Assembly: GCF_900167135.1 (NCBI RefSeq)
Contig: NZ_FUWZ01000002.1
Coordinates: forward strand, 2,010,651 to 2,074,650
DNA length: 64,000 nt
Source: Chitinophaga eiseniae
GTDB taxonomy: Bacteria > Bacteroidota > Bacteroidia > Chitinophagales > Chitinophagaceae
Reading direction: 5' to 3'
Shown: positions 51,107 to 59,667 of the stretch, piece after piece
Layout: the number at the start of each line of letters is the position of its first letter
Numbering within the stretch: position 1 is the first letter of the stretch
Made by a program: the position numbers and the translations under genes
Notes under the pieces: generated by a model
What the model was told of the DNA's origin: nothing
Databases searched by the model: none
Seen by the model: only the letters and a program-made list of their open reading frames with translations

Positions 51107-51114
51107 CAAATGTA
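51107..51114 (-). promoter_or_regulatory. tsaE promoter, -7 element next to the start codon
   Basis: Minus-strand TACATTTG ends only 3 nt before ATG 51103. If active, transcripts would begin at or just past the ATG (leaderless or with an internal start). Confidence 0.4.
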
Positions 51115-51189
51115 GCGATTTATGGCTGTTTTTTCAGGTGGTAGCAATAGGTTAAATTTATACGCTGTTGCATTAATATTTTGACCATC

Positions 51190-51208
51190 TTACCCCGTCA
51201 TGGGGTAA
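51190..51208. promoter_or_regulatory. CsoR-like inverted repeat before the copper ATPase
   Basis: TTACCCCGTCATGGGGTAA is a perfect 7-bp inverted repeat with a 5-nt spacer, 26 nt before ATG 51235. TACCCC-N-GGGGTA is the shape of operators bound by CsoR-family copper repressors. Confidence 0.5.
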
Positions 51209-51234
51209 TTTTACATTCGGAAAAAGGAATCACC

Positions 51235-53343
51235 ATGACATCAGTTAGTTGTAAGGTGGAAGGCATGCACTGCACCAATTGTGCGCTCAGCGTATCCCGA
51301 TACCTCGAGAAAAAAGGCATGGAAAATGTCAATGTCAGCTTTGCTACGGAAGAGGTGAGTTTTACCACTCCCGCCGGCGCCGATTCGGCGGAAGTGCTCA
51401 ACGGCATCGCCGACCTCGGTTTCCGTGTGGTATTGCCTGATCAGGCGCCGGCCAAAGTACCGGTCTACCAGACCCTGACCTTTAAATTTTTCTTTTGTTT
51501 AATATTTACACTGCCGCTCCTGCTGCACATGTGGGTGGACTGGCACTGGCTGCATAACCCGTGGACGCAGTTCTGGCTTACACTGCCGGTATTTCTAACC
51601 GGACTGTGGCATTTCGGCAAAAGCGCCCTTCGCTCTGTCATGAACCGCATGGCCAATATGGACGTGCTGGTTACCCTCGGGGCTTCGGCGGCATTCTTTT
51701 ACAGCGTCATCGGCGCATTGATCAACGGTAACCCGGACTACCTGTTCTTCGAAACCACCGCGGCGATCATCACCCTCGTTTTCCTGGGCAACCTGCTGGA
51801 AGAAAAATCCGTCAGACAAACTACCACCGCCATCGCGGAACTGGCCCGCATGCAGGTCACCACGGCACGACTGATCAATACAGACCACGGGCACGAACAT
51901 ATCCACGAGGTAGACAACAGGACGCTCCGTCCCGGCGACTGCGTGTTGGTCAACACCGGCGATAAAATACCGATGGACGGCACCATCTATTGGGGTAGCG
52001 GACATATCAACGAATCCATGATCACCGGCGAAAGCGACCCTGTCAGCAAAAAAGAAAAAGACAAAGTGATCGGCGGCACCCTCCTGGAAGAAGGCAGCAT
52101 CAAAATATACATCACCGCTACCGGTAAAGACACCGTACTGTCTTATATCATTGAACTGGTAAAACAAGCCCAGAGCGACAAGCCGCCTATGCAGCGGCTG
52201 GCCGACCGCATCAGCGCCATTTTTGTGCCGCTGGTGCTGAGCATCGCCATCGTTACTTTCCTGGGGTGGTATTTTATCGGTCACACTACTTTCGGCACTG
52301 CTATGATGCGCAGCATTGCCGTACTGGTGATCGCCTGTCCCTGCGCCATGGGGCTCGCCACCCCGGCCGCTGTCATGGTGGGGCTGGGACGCGCTGCGCG
52401 CAACGGCATCCTGATCAAAGGGGGGCATACCCTCGAGTTGTTTAAAGATATCAAACGGGTAGTATTCGATAAAACAGGTACGCTCACAACGGGGAAACTC
52501 AGTCTTCGACACTATCATACTACGATGGAGGACACCAGCTTCCGGCAGATCGTTTACAGCCTGGAAAAATATTCCTCCCATCCTATTGCCCGCTCTGTGG
52601 CGGCGATGTGGAAATCGGCCGGAGAAGTGCCGCTGCAGCAGGTCCGCGAGCACAGGGGACTGGGCATGCGCGCCAAAGATAAAGAAGGCAACGAATGGCA
52701 GCTGGGATCTTTCCGTATGGCCACAGGCCTGACGGATGATGACAGTCATAATCTCTACCTGATACGCAACGGCGCTTTGATGGGATGGCTCGATTTCGCA
52801 GATGAAATACGGCCCGAAGCGGCTACGGTGATCCGGCAGCTGAAGGCCTCCGGTATACAGCCGGTGCTGCTCAGCGGCGATACCGCCCGCAAATGCGGGG
52901 AGCTGGCCGCTGCGCTGGGGATCACCGAAGTGTACGCAGAACAGTCACCACAACAGAAACTGGAACAGATCGATCGTTTTATGCAACAGTCACCAACCGC
53001 CATGGTGGGCGACGGCATCAACGATGCGCCCGCACTCTCCAGGGCTACCATCGGTATTTCGCTCAGCGATGCTACGCAGGTAGCCATGCAGAGCGCCAAC
53101 GTGGTGCTGTTAAACAATCATCTCGGCAGTCTGCCGCTGGCGCTGGGACTGGGAAAACACACCTACCTGACCATCAAACAAAATCTTTTCTGGGCATTTA
53201 TATACAACGTGGTAGCCATACCAGTGGCTGCGCTCGGACTGCTGAACCCTATTGTGGGCGCAGGGGTGATGGGCCTTTCCGATGTGGTGCTGGCCATCAA
53301 TTCGGTACGGCTTCGGTATAAACGGGTGGTAAGTGCGGCGTAA
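51235..53343 (+). CDS. Copper-translocating P1B-type ATPase
   Basis: 702 residues. One N-terminal heavy-metal domain with CxxC (GMHCTNCALS, about residues 10-15), eight membrane helices, actuator TGES, the CPC metal site in VIACPCAMGLATP, phosphorylation site DKTGTLT, the HP motif SSHPIA, and hinge GDGINDAPAL. CPC plus the last helix (VMGLSDVVLAINSVRL) points to copper export, though silver is possible. ATG 51235 is used; the earlier frame reads through the operator-like repeat. recQ follows after 8 nt. Confidence 0.93.
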   Translation: MTSVSCKVEGMHCTNCALSVSRYLEKKGMENVNVSFATEEVSFTTPAGADSAEVLNGIADLGFRVVLPDQAPAKVPVYQTLTFKFFFCLIFTLPLLLHMWVDWHWLHNPWTQFWLTLPVFLTGLWHFGKSALRSVMNRMANMDVLVTLGASAAFFYSVIGALINGNPDYLFFETTAAIITLVFLGNLLEEKSVRQTTTAIAELARMQVTTARLINTDHGHEHIHEVDNRTLRPGDCVLVNTGDKIPMDGTIYWGSGHINESMITGESDPVSKKEKDKVIGGTLLEEGSIKIYITATGKDTVLSYIIELVKQAQSDKPPMQRLADRISAIFVPLVLSIAIVTFLGWYFIGHTTFGTAMMRSIAVLVIACPCAMGLATPAAVMVGLGRAARNGILIKGGHTLELFKDIKRVVFDKTGTLTTGKLSLRHYHTTMEDTSFRQIVYSLEKYSSHPIARSVAAMWKSAGEVPLQQVREHRGLGMRAKDKEGNEWQLGSFRMATGLTDDDSHNLYLIRNGALMGWLDFADEIRPEAATVIRQLKASGIQPVLLSGDTARKCGELAAALGITEVYAEQSPQQKLEQIDRFMQQSPTAMVGDGINDAPALSRATIGISLSDATQVAMQSANVVLLNNHLGSLPLALGLGKHTYLTIKQNLFWAFIYNVVAIPVAALGLLNPIVGAGVMGLSDVVLAINSVRLRYKRVVSAA

Positions 53344-53351
53344 ATAGTAAA

Positions 53352-55280
53352 TTGCAAACGCACTATTCAGCGAAAGATTTGAGTACACCCAAAGCCATAC
53401 TACAGCAATACTGGGGTTACAGCCAGTTCCGTACATTACAGGAAGATATTATTAACAGTATCCTGGCTGGCCAGGATACGCTGGCGCTACTGCCTACCGG
53501 CGGCGGTAAGTCCATCTGCTTCCAGGTGCCAGCTATGATGAAACCCGGGCTGTGCCTGGTGATCACGCCGCTGATCGCTCTGATGAAAGATCAGGTGGCC
53601 AACCTCAAAAAGAAAGGTATCTCTGCTTATTCTATCTATTCAGGCATGTTGTACAAAGACGTGGAACGTGTACTGGAAGCGGCCCGCAGAGGAGGATGTA
53701 AATTTTTGTACGTATCGCCCGAACGTCTGCAAAGCAAACTGTTTCAAACCTATTGCGATGGCCTGCCGGTAAACCTGATCGCGGTAGATGAAGCACACTG
53801 TATTTCCCAGTGGGGATACGATTTCCGTCCTGCCTATCTGAAGATAGCGGATATCCGCAGTTTTTTCCCGGATGCGCCGGTACTGGCGCTCACAGCTTCC
53901 GCCACGCCCAGGGTGCAGACAGACATCTGCGATAAGCTGCTGATGAAAGACGCGAAAGTGTTTACCAAAAGCTTTACCCGCGCTAACCTCTCCTACAGTG
54001 TGCTGGAAGAAGCCACTAAAATCGATAAAGTAAAACATATACTGGACCGCGTGCCCGGCTGTGGCATCGTGTATTGCCGCAACCGTAAACGCACCAAAGA
54101 AATAGCCGACCTGCTGCAGCTGCAGGGTATCCCCGCCAGCTACTATCATGCAGGACTGCCACAGGCCGAGAGAGCCGCCCGGCAGGAAGCCTGGATCAAC
54201 AATGAAACCCGGGTGATGGTCTGCACCAACGCTTTCGGTATGGGCATTGATAAGCCGGATGTGCGCATCGTGGTACACTACGATACGCCTGATGGCCTGG
54301 AGGCCTATTACCAGGAAGCGGGACGCGCCGGCAGAGATGAACAAAAGGCATATGCCGTGTTGCTCTACAACGAAGAGGAACTGGCTGAAATGCAGGAACG
54401 TATTGCGTTGCAGTTTCCCACGCTGGAACAGGTGCGGGAAGTGTACCAATGTATCGTTAACTATTTACAGGTGCCTGTGGGCAGCGCGGAAGGTATGTAT
54501 TTTGATTTTGATATCAATGACTTTGCCCGTACTTTCCAGTTGAACCTCACGATGGTATACAGCGCTGTAAAGCTGCTGGAACAGGAAGAAGTACTGCAGC
54601 TGAGCGAAAGCGTGTTCCTGCCGTCACGTGCGGAGTTTGTGACCAATAAGGAATCGCTGTATGCTTTCGAAAGCGCGTATCCTGCGCTGGAAGAGATCAC
54701 GAAGGTGTTGCTGCGTACCTACGAAGGTATTTTTGACCACCCCGTACCCATATACGAACGGCAGATAGGCCGGATCATGTACATGGAGGATGATGACATC
54801 GCCGCCTTGTTGCAGCAGCTGCATCAATACGGCATTATCCATTATCAGGCCCGCCGTGATGAGCCACAGCTCTGTTTTTTGCAGGAACGTGTTTCGGCCG
54901 CCAACCTGCGTATTAATATGGCGCGGGTAGAGGTACGGAAAAAAGTATATGCCGACCGGCTGGCGGCGATGTTTGCGTATGCCCGTCACAGTGATACCTG
55001 CCGTACCCAGCAGCTGGTGGCCTATTTTGGAGAAAAAGACGCAGCCCCCTGCGGCGTCTGTGACGTATGCCTGAAGAAAAAATCATCCCCGCCGGATGCC
55101 ACGGCGTTTAAACGTATATCCGATAGCGTTGCCATTATACTGAAAGATAAACCCCTGCTGTTTGCAGAGCTGCATCAGCAAATGCCCGATGTGCGCCGGA
55201 GCGACCTGATGGCCGTGTTGCAGTTTATGAATGAGGAAGGGTTGCTGCGCCGCGATGAGGAAGGGAAACTTTGCATTTAG
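53352..55280 (+). CDS. recQ: ATP-dependent DNA helicase RecQ
   Basis: 642 residues, 3'-5' helicase in recombination and fork repair. Walker A LPTGGGKS, DEAH box with VDEAHCISQWGYDFRPAY, motif VI QEAGRAGRDE, then the zinc region CRTQQL...CGVCDVC and a winged helix. A C-terminal HRDC-like copy is reduced or absent. Start TTG 53352; another TTG at 53379 (before STPKAILQQYWGY) fits the family N-terminus equally well. Ends at element D. Confidence 0.94.
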   Translation: MQTHYSAKDLSTPKAILQQYWGYSQFRTLQEDIINSILAGQDTLALLPTGGGKSICFQVPAMMKPGLCLVITPLIALMKDQVANLKKKGISAYSIYSGMLYKDVERVLEAARRGGCKFLYVSPERLQSKLFQTYCDGLPVNLIAVDEAHCISQWGYDFRPAYLKIADIRSFFPDAPVLALTASATPRVQTDICDKLLMKDAKVFTKSFTRANLSYSVLEEATKIDKVKHILDRVPGCGIVYCRNRKRTKEIADLLQLQGIPASYYHAGLPQAERAARQEAWINNETRVMVCTNAFGMGIDKPDVRIVVHYDTPDGLEAYYQEAGRAGRDEQKAYAVLLYNEEELAEMQERIALQFPTLEQVREVYQCIVNYLQVPVGSAEGMYFDFDINDFARTFQLNLTMVYSAVKLLEQEEVLQLSESVFLPSRAEFVTNKESLYAFESAYPALEEITKVLLRTYEGIFDHPVPIYERQIGRIMYMEDDDIAALLQQLHQYGIIHYQARRDEPQLCFLQERVSAANLRINMARVEVRKKVYADRLAAMFAYARHSDTCRTQQLVAYFGEKDAAPCGVCDVCLKKKSSPPDATAFKRISDSVAIILKDKPLLFAELHQQMPDVRRSDLMAVLQFMNEEGLLRRDEEGKLCI

Positions 55281-55433
55281 GGATGTAGTGATTTACGATT
55301 TTTTGATTTTGCGAATAAAAGAGCGAAGGCTAAAGCGATTTTAATTATCAGCTTTGGCCTTCGCTCTTATCATCCACGACATCAAAAAATTCGTAAATCA
55401 AAAAATCAAAAAATCAAAAAATCAAAAAATCTA
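55278..55433. repeat. Bipartite palindromic element D with tandem AAAAAATC
   Basis: Begins with the recQ TAG stop (TAGGGAT) and ends with ATCTA, where CTA is the TAG stop of the minus-strand oxidoreductase. Outer arms 55290-55307 and 55381-55399 match but for one base. The right side carries four extra copies of an AAAAAATC unit (about 55398-55430). Inner arms 55319-55336/55351-55368 differ at one position. Confidence 0.9.
55319..55368. terminator. Inner hairpin of element D, terminator
   Basis: An 18-bp stem AAGAGCGAAGGCTAAAGC with one G-T pair and a 14-nt loop between convergent genes. Confidence 0.65.
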
Positions 55434-56477
55434 TAAATTAATCACCCGGCCTTCCTGGCTGCTCTGAAAGGCGGCTTCAATAATTCTGATCACATTTTCC
55501 GCATCTTTAGGATCTACAGGGTTGGGTGCATTGTTAGCGATGGCTTCATAAATGCCCTGATAGTAGTCCATATAGTTGCCATTGGTGCCGGGCAGGTATT
55601 GTTTCACCGTTTTACCGTCGATGGAGGTATGCAGCAGTCCCCATTCATGCGGCGCTTCAGCGCCCCAGTCCGGGCTATTGGGCAACAGGCCTCTCAGCAG
55701 TTGCGCTTCCTGTATATCGGATTTGGTTTTGATGAAAGAGCCGATGCGGCCGTGTATCTGGTAGGAGGGCAGCGCTTCCCTGATAAGGTAGCTGCATTTC
55801 AGGCGTACGCGAAGCGAGTCGTAGTAGAGTACCAGTTCAAAGTAATCGTCTACAACGGAGTCTTTGCGGATGATCCGGATGTCGGCCCATACGGCTTTTG
55901 GGAAACCGAACAGCTGCAGTCCCTGGTCTATCAGGTGGGAGCCGAGGTCATAGAGGCTGCCGGTACCCGGATTGGCCACTTCCTTATGTTTTTTGTAGCT
56001 CAGTTCTTCCTTAAAGCGGTCGTAGTGGATCTCTGCTTCGAGAACATCGCCGAGCAGGCCTTCGTTGAGCACTTTACGGACGATTTTAAAATCGCTGTCA
56101 TAGCGGCGGTTATGATATACGCTGAGCAACAATTTTTTTTCTTTCGCCAGGGCGATGAGCGCTGCTGCTTCTGCGGTGGTAACGGTGAACGGCTTTTCTA
56201 CGATCACATTCTTACCGGCTTCCAGTGCGGCTTTTACGTATTCAAAGTGGGTGTAGTTCGGCGTGTTTACTACGATCAGTTCCAGTTCTTTATCTGCCAG
56301 CATATCCGCTACGGACGTATATACTTTTACGTTAGGATACCGTTGTCTGGCCAGGTCCTTGCTGCGTTCCACGACGGCGGTGAATTCAAAGCCCGGGTTC
56401 ACGTAAATAAACGGTGCATGGAAAACTTGTCCGGACATGCCAAAGGAGCAGATGCCCGTCTTAATCACTTTACTCAT
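55431..56477 (-). CDS. Gfo/Idh/MocA family oxidoreductase
   Basis: 348 residues. N-terminal NAD(P) fold (GICSFGMSGQVFHAPFI, VVNTPNYTHFEYVKAALEAGKNV) with the catalytic-type EKPFTVT, then a beta-sheet dimer domain (LYDLGSHLIDQGLQLFG). Usual substrates are sugars, inositols or biliverdin-type molecules; nothing here chooses. Single gene. Confidence 0.9.
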   Translation of the reverse strand: MSKVIKTGICSFGMSGQVFHAPFIYVNPGFEFTAVVERSKDLARQRYPNVKVYTSVADMLADKELELIVVNTPNYTHFEYVKAALEAGKNVIVEKPFTVTTAEAAALIALAKEKKLLLSVYHNRRYDSDFKIVRKVLNEGLLGDVLEAEIHYDRFKEELSYKKHKEVANPGTGSLYDLGSHLIDQGLQLFGFPKAVWADIRIIRKDSVVDDYFELVLYYDSLRVRLKCSYLIREALPSYQIHGRIGSFIKTKSDIQEAQLLRGLLPNSPDWGAEAPHEWGLLHTSIDGKTVKQYLPGTNGNYMDYYQGIYEAIANNAPNPVDPKDAENVIRIIEAAFQSSQEGRVINL

Positions 56478-56595
56478 AATTATCGTTTGAATCGGCGTGT
56501 AAGCCGGTTAAGATTATCCGGATTAAAGTATAAAAAAACAGGCAGTTTTTTTACGGAAATCCTTTTTCCGGGTAATCCTGACCGGCTGTGCTACC

Positions 56596-58152
56596 TTAGA
56601 AAATAGACTTTTTCTTGCTTCTGCCGCCCAGGCCCAGCGCGCCCAGCAGGCTGCGGGTGATAACGTTGGCGGCTGTACGGCCTGCCTGCCGCATGGCGGA
56701 GCTGCCCATCACCTGTTCGAACAGGCTCTTTTCTTCTTTTTTCTTACCGGGACCGGAAGTGCCGGAAGAGTCGGCGGCAGCGGCTGTTTTTTCCGCCGCT
56801 TCTTCCAGTTTGGCGGTCAGTATTTCGTAGGCGCTCTCGCTGTCGATGGCTTCGGCGTATTTCTTCACCAGTTTGGAATTGCTGACCAGCGCGGCTATTT
56901 CCGCATCGGTGAGCACGTCCATACGGGAGTGCGGCGATACCAGCATGGTGGCGGCCAGTGGGGTGGGCACGCCTTTTTCGTTGAGGCAGGTGATCAGCGC
57001 TTCACCAATACCGATCTGGGTAAGCAGTTCATCGGTTTTATAGAAGTCGGACAGCGGGTAGTTCTCTGCTGTTTGTTTGATGGTTTTGCGGTCGTTGGCG
57101 GTAAAGGCGCGCAGAGCGTGCTGTACTTTGAGGCCCAGCTGTCCGAGCACGGAAGCCGGGATGTCCATGGGGTTTTGGGTACAGAAGAAAATGCCCACGC
57201 CTTTGGAGCGTATCAGTTTGATGATGGTGTCGATCTGTTTCAGCAGTGCGTCGCTGGCTTCGTTGAAGATGAGATGCGCCTCGTCGATGAACATTACCAG
57301 TTTGGGTTTTTCGAGGTCTCCTTCTTCCGGCAGCGTGGCATAAAGTTCCGCCAGCAGGCTGAGCATGAAGGTGGAGAAGAGTTTAGGGCGGTCCTGGATA
57401 TCGGCTACCCGCAGGATAGACACTACGCCGCGGCCATCATCGCTGATGCGCATCAGGTCGTCCACTTCGAAAGATTTTTCCCCGAAGAAAAGATCGGCGC
57501 CCTGTTGTTCCAGCTCTATCACTTTACGCAGGATAGTGCCGGTAGAGGTGGTGGATATCTTACCGTAGTCTTTTTCCAGTTCTGCTTTGCCTTCGGCGCT
57601 GGCAAACTGTAATACTTTTTTAAAATCTTTCAGGTCCAGCAGGGGTAGTTTATTATCATCGCAGTATTTAAACAGCATGGCTACCAGGCCGGCCTGGGTA
57701 TCGTTCAGCTCCAGTATTTTGGACAGCAGGACAGGGCCGAATTCGCTGGTGGTGGCGCGCAAACGCACACCTTTCTCATTACTGAGGGACAGCAGTTCGG
57801 TGGGGTAAGCGGCGGGGGACCAGGAGCCGCCGATTTTCTGGTACCGTTCCTGGATTTTGGGATTGTCGGTGCCGGCGGCGGCAATACCGCTAAGGTCGCC
57901 TTTGATGTCCATCAGTAAAACGGGCACGCTGGCGTCGCTAAGGCCTTCGGCAATCACCTGCAGGGTCTTGGTTTTACCTGTACCGGTGGCGCCGGCAATC
58001 AAACCATGCCTGTTCATGGTTTTCAGGGGTAGGGATACGTCTGCTCCGCTGATCACTTCACCATCCAGCATAGCACATCCTAATTTGAAATGCTCGCCTT
58101 TAAATGTATAGCCGTTCTTAATGGATTCCAGAAATGCTTCTTTATTGGCCAT
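56596..58152 (-). CDS. HerA-like helicase / DUF853 ATPase
   Basis: 518 residues from ATG 58152. Walker A GATGTGKTKT, Walker B LVMFIDEAHLIF, and IFFCTQNPMDIPASVLGQLG match the bacterial HerA-like DUF853 (YjgR) family. A low-complexity Ala/Ser/Lys linker (about 450-475) precedes a basic C-terminus. The role is unsettled, perhaps DNA end processing or translocation. The frame runs on to 58359 but the added part has low-complexity content and no domain. Confidence 0.88.
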   Translation of the reverse strand: MANKEAFLESIKNGYTFKGEHFKLGCAMLDGEVISGADVSLPLKTMNRHGLIAGATGTGKTKTLQVIAEGLSDASVPVLLMDIKGDLSGIAAAGTDNPKIQERYQKIGGSWSPAAYPTELLSLSNEKGVRLRATTSEFGPVLLSKILELNDTQAGLVAMLFKYCDDNKLPLLDLKDFKKVLQFASAEGKAELEKDYGKISTTSTGTILRKVIELEQQGADLFFGEKSFEVDDLMRISDDGRGVVSILRVADIQDRPKLFSTFMLSLLAELYATLPEEGDLEKPKLVMFIDEAHLIFNEASDALLKQIDTIIKLIRSKGVGIFFCTQNPMDIPASVLGQLGLKVQHALRAFTANDRKTIKQTAENYPLSDFYKTDELLTQIGIGEALITCLNEKGVPTPLAATMLVSPHSRMDVLTDAEIAALVSNSKLVKKYAEAIDSESAYEILTAKLEEAAEKTAAAADSSGTSGPGKKKEEKSLFEQVMGSSAMRQAGRTAANVITRSLLGALGLGGRSKKKSIF

Positions 58153-58301
58153 GGTGTAAAATGTTTTTTTATGAAGATAACAAAAACCGGTTGCAATCGC
58201 TGCCGTTGGATGGCAGTTTGCACGCCGGGAACGAAATATAATCTCCCGATAATATAAACAAAAAATCACCCCCGGTAGCCCGTTTATCTCTCCCAACGGG
58301 C

Positions 58302-58330
58302 AAAAAAAATCCCGCCCAGGCGGGCGGGAA
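58302..58330 (-). terminator. Terminator of the GroES-like gene
   Basis: On the minus strand CCCGCCC-GCCT-GGGCGGG (58311-58328) is followed by ATTTTTTTT (58302-58310). Confidence 0.85.
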
Positions 58331-58362
58331 CTAAATATCTGAATATCAAAATCTCCCAATGA

Positions 58363-58743
58363 TCACAGGTCTTCTTCCCTTTCCAGCATCAGGATGGCTC
58401 CCTGCGGCACAATGAAGTAGGTTTCGTCTTCATACATGATCTCCGTGGAGCCGCTCAGCAGGAAGATGGCCAGATCGCCTTCTTTGGCCTGTAACGGGAT
58501 GTATTTCACTTTGTCTTCTTCCGGTTTCCAGGAGTCCTCGTCTTCCACAGGAACGGGAATTGCGTAGCCCGGACCGGTTTTGATCACATATCCTTTCTGT
58601 ACCTTTTCTTTTGACTGCACACCGGGAGGCAGGTATAGTCCGCTTTTGGTACGGTCATGCGGCGTCGTTGGCTTAATCAGTACCCGATCGCCCACAACGA
58701 TGAGTTTTTTGAGTTTGTTATCCGGTGTAATATGTATAGCCAT
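58363..58743 (-). CDS. GroES-family co-chaperonin paralogue
   Basis: 126 residues, longer than the roughly 95 of GroES. The beta-barrel is recognisable (VVGDRVLIKP, KSGLYLPPGV, GYVIKTGPG), and an insert rich in acidic residues (PVEDEDSWKPEEDK) replaces the short middle loop. The mobile loop region is KPTTPHDRTKSGLYLPP. No groEL gene is adjacent. It may be an alternative co-chaperonin; evidence is similarity only. Confidence 0.82.
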   Translation of the reverse strand: MAIHITPDNKLKKLIVVGDRVLIKPTTPHDRTKSGLYLPPGVQSKEKVQKGYVIKTGPGYAIPVPVEDEDSWKPEEDKVKYIPLQAKEGDLAIFLLSGSTEIMYEDETYFIVPQGAILMLEREEDL

Positions 58744-58799
58744 GCTTCCTCCTGATCAAAAATAGTGCGGGCCTGCAGGCAATGACATACTGACAGTGC

Positions 58800-59639
58800 T
58801 TACAGGGTGTTGAGTGCAAATGTTTCCCCTGCGCGGATCCCTTTTTCGGTGTTTTGTAGTATGCAGCACTCGTTCACAGGATCATGCTCGAAGAACAGCA
58901 CGTATTGTTTGTCCAACGCTTCCTGCAGGAATCTTTTCTTTTCCGTGAGGGTGGTAAGCGGGAACATATCGTATGCCATCACGTAGGGAATAGGCAGATG
59001 CCCTATAGACGGGAGGAGGTCGGCCATGTATACGATGGTTTTGTCTTTGTACCGGATCTGCGGCAGCATCATGGCATCGGTATGGCCGTTGGCAAACCGG
59101 ATATTGATATGATTGGTGAAGGCTACACCTTCCTGGTGGGCGATGAATTTCAGCTGACCGCTTTCCTGGATCGGCAGAATGTTTTCCTTCAGGAAGGACG
59201 CTTTCTCCCGGTCGTTAGGTACGGTTGCCCACTTCCAGTGGTCTTCATTGCTCCAGTAGACAGCGTTTTTGAAGGCGGGGAGCAGCTTGTCGCCTTCGCG
59301 TACAATGCTGCCGCCGCAGTGGTCAAAATGCAGGTGCGTTAAAAACACGTCGGTGATATCATTGCGGTGAAACCCATGCGCTGCAAGGGATTTATCGAGG
59401 GTGGCATCGCCGTGCAGATAATAATGGCTGAAGAACTTAGCATCTTGTTTATCGCCGATGCCGTTGTCTATCAGTATCAGGCGGTTGCCATCTTCAATGA
59501 GGAGGCAACGCATTGCCCAGGAGCAGAGGTTGTTTTCATCTGCAGGATTCGTTTTGTTCCACAGCGTCTTGGGTACTACGCCAAACATGGCGCCGCCATC
59601 CAGTTTGAAAAAGCCTGTTTCGATGGTGTATAATTTCAT
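58800..59639 (-). CDS. Metallo-beta-lactamase-fold hydrolase
   Basis: 279 residues without signal peptide. Zinc-binding HLHFDHCGG, ligand Asp in LIDNGIGD, FANGHTDAMMLP and FEHDP at the end complete the fold. Similar enzymes include quorum-quenching lactonases; the substrate is uncertain. Shares its direction with the MFS gene upstream (28-nt gap). Confidence 0.9.
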   Translation of the reverse strand: MKLYTIETGFFKLDGGAMFGVVPKTLWNKTNPADENNLCSWAMRCLLIEDGNRLILIDNGIGDKQDAKFFSHYYLHGDATLDKSLAAHGFHRNDITDVFLTHLHFDHCGGSIVREGDKLLPAFKNAVYWSNEDHWKWATVPNDREKASFLKENILPIQESGQLKFIAHQEGVAFTNHINIRFANGHTDAMMLPQIRYKDKTIVYMADLLPSIGHLPIPYVMAYDMFPLTTLTEKKRFLQEALDKQYVLFFEHDPVNECCILQNTEKGIRAGETFALNTL

Positions 59640-59667
59640 ATGTGCTTGTATTAGGTTGCAACAGCAA

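Noticed and set aside
55398..55431. AAAAAATC tandem copies considered as an origin-type iteron array
   Set aside because: They lie in the arm of a terminator-type palindrome between convergent genes, with no replication gene or DnaA boxes nearby.
58153..58359. Upstream extension of the HerA-like ATPase frame
   Set aside because: The extra 69 codons read through the terminator of the preceding gene; ATG 58152 starts the known domain.
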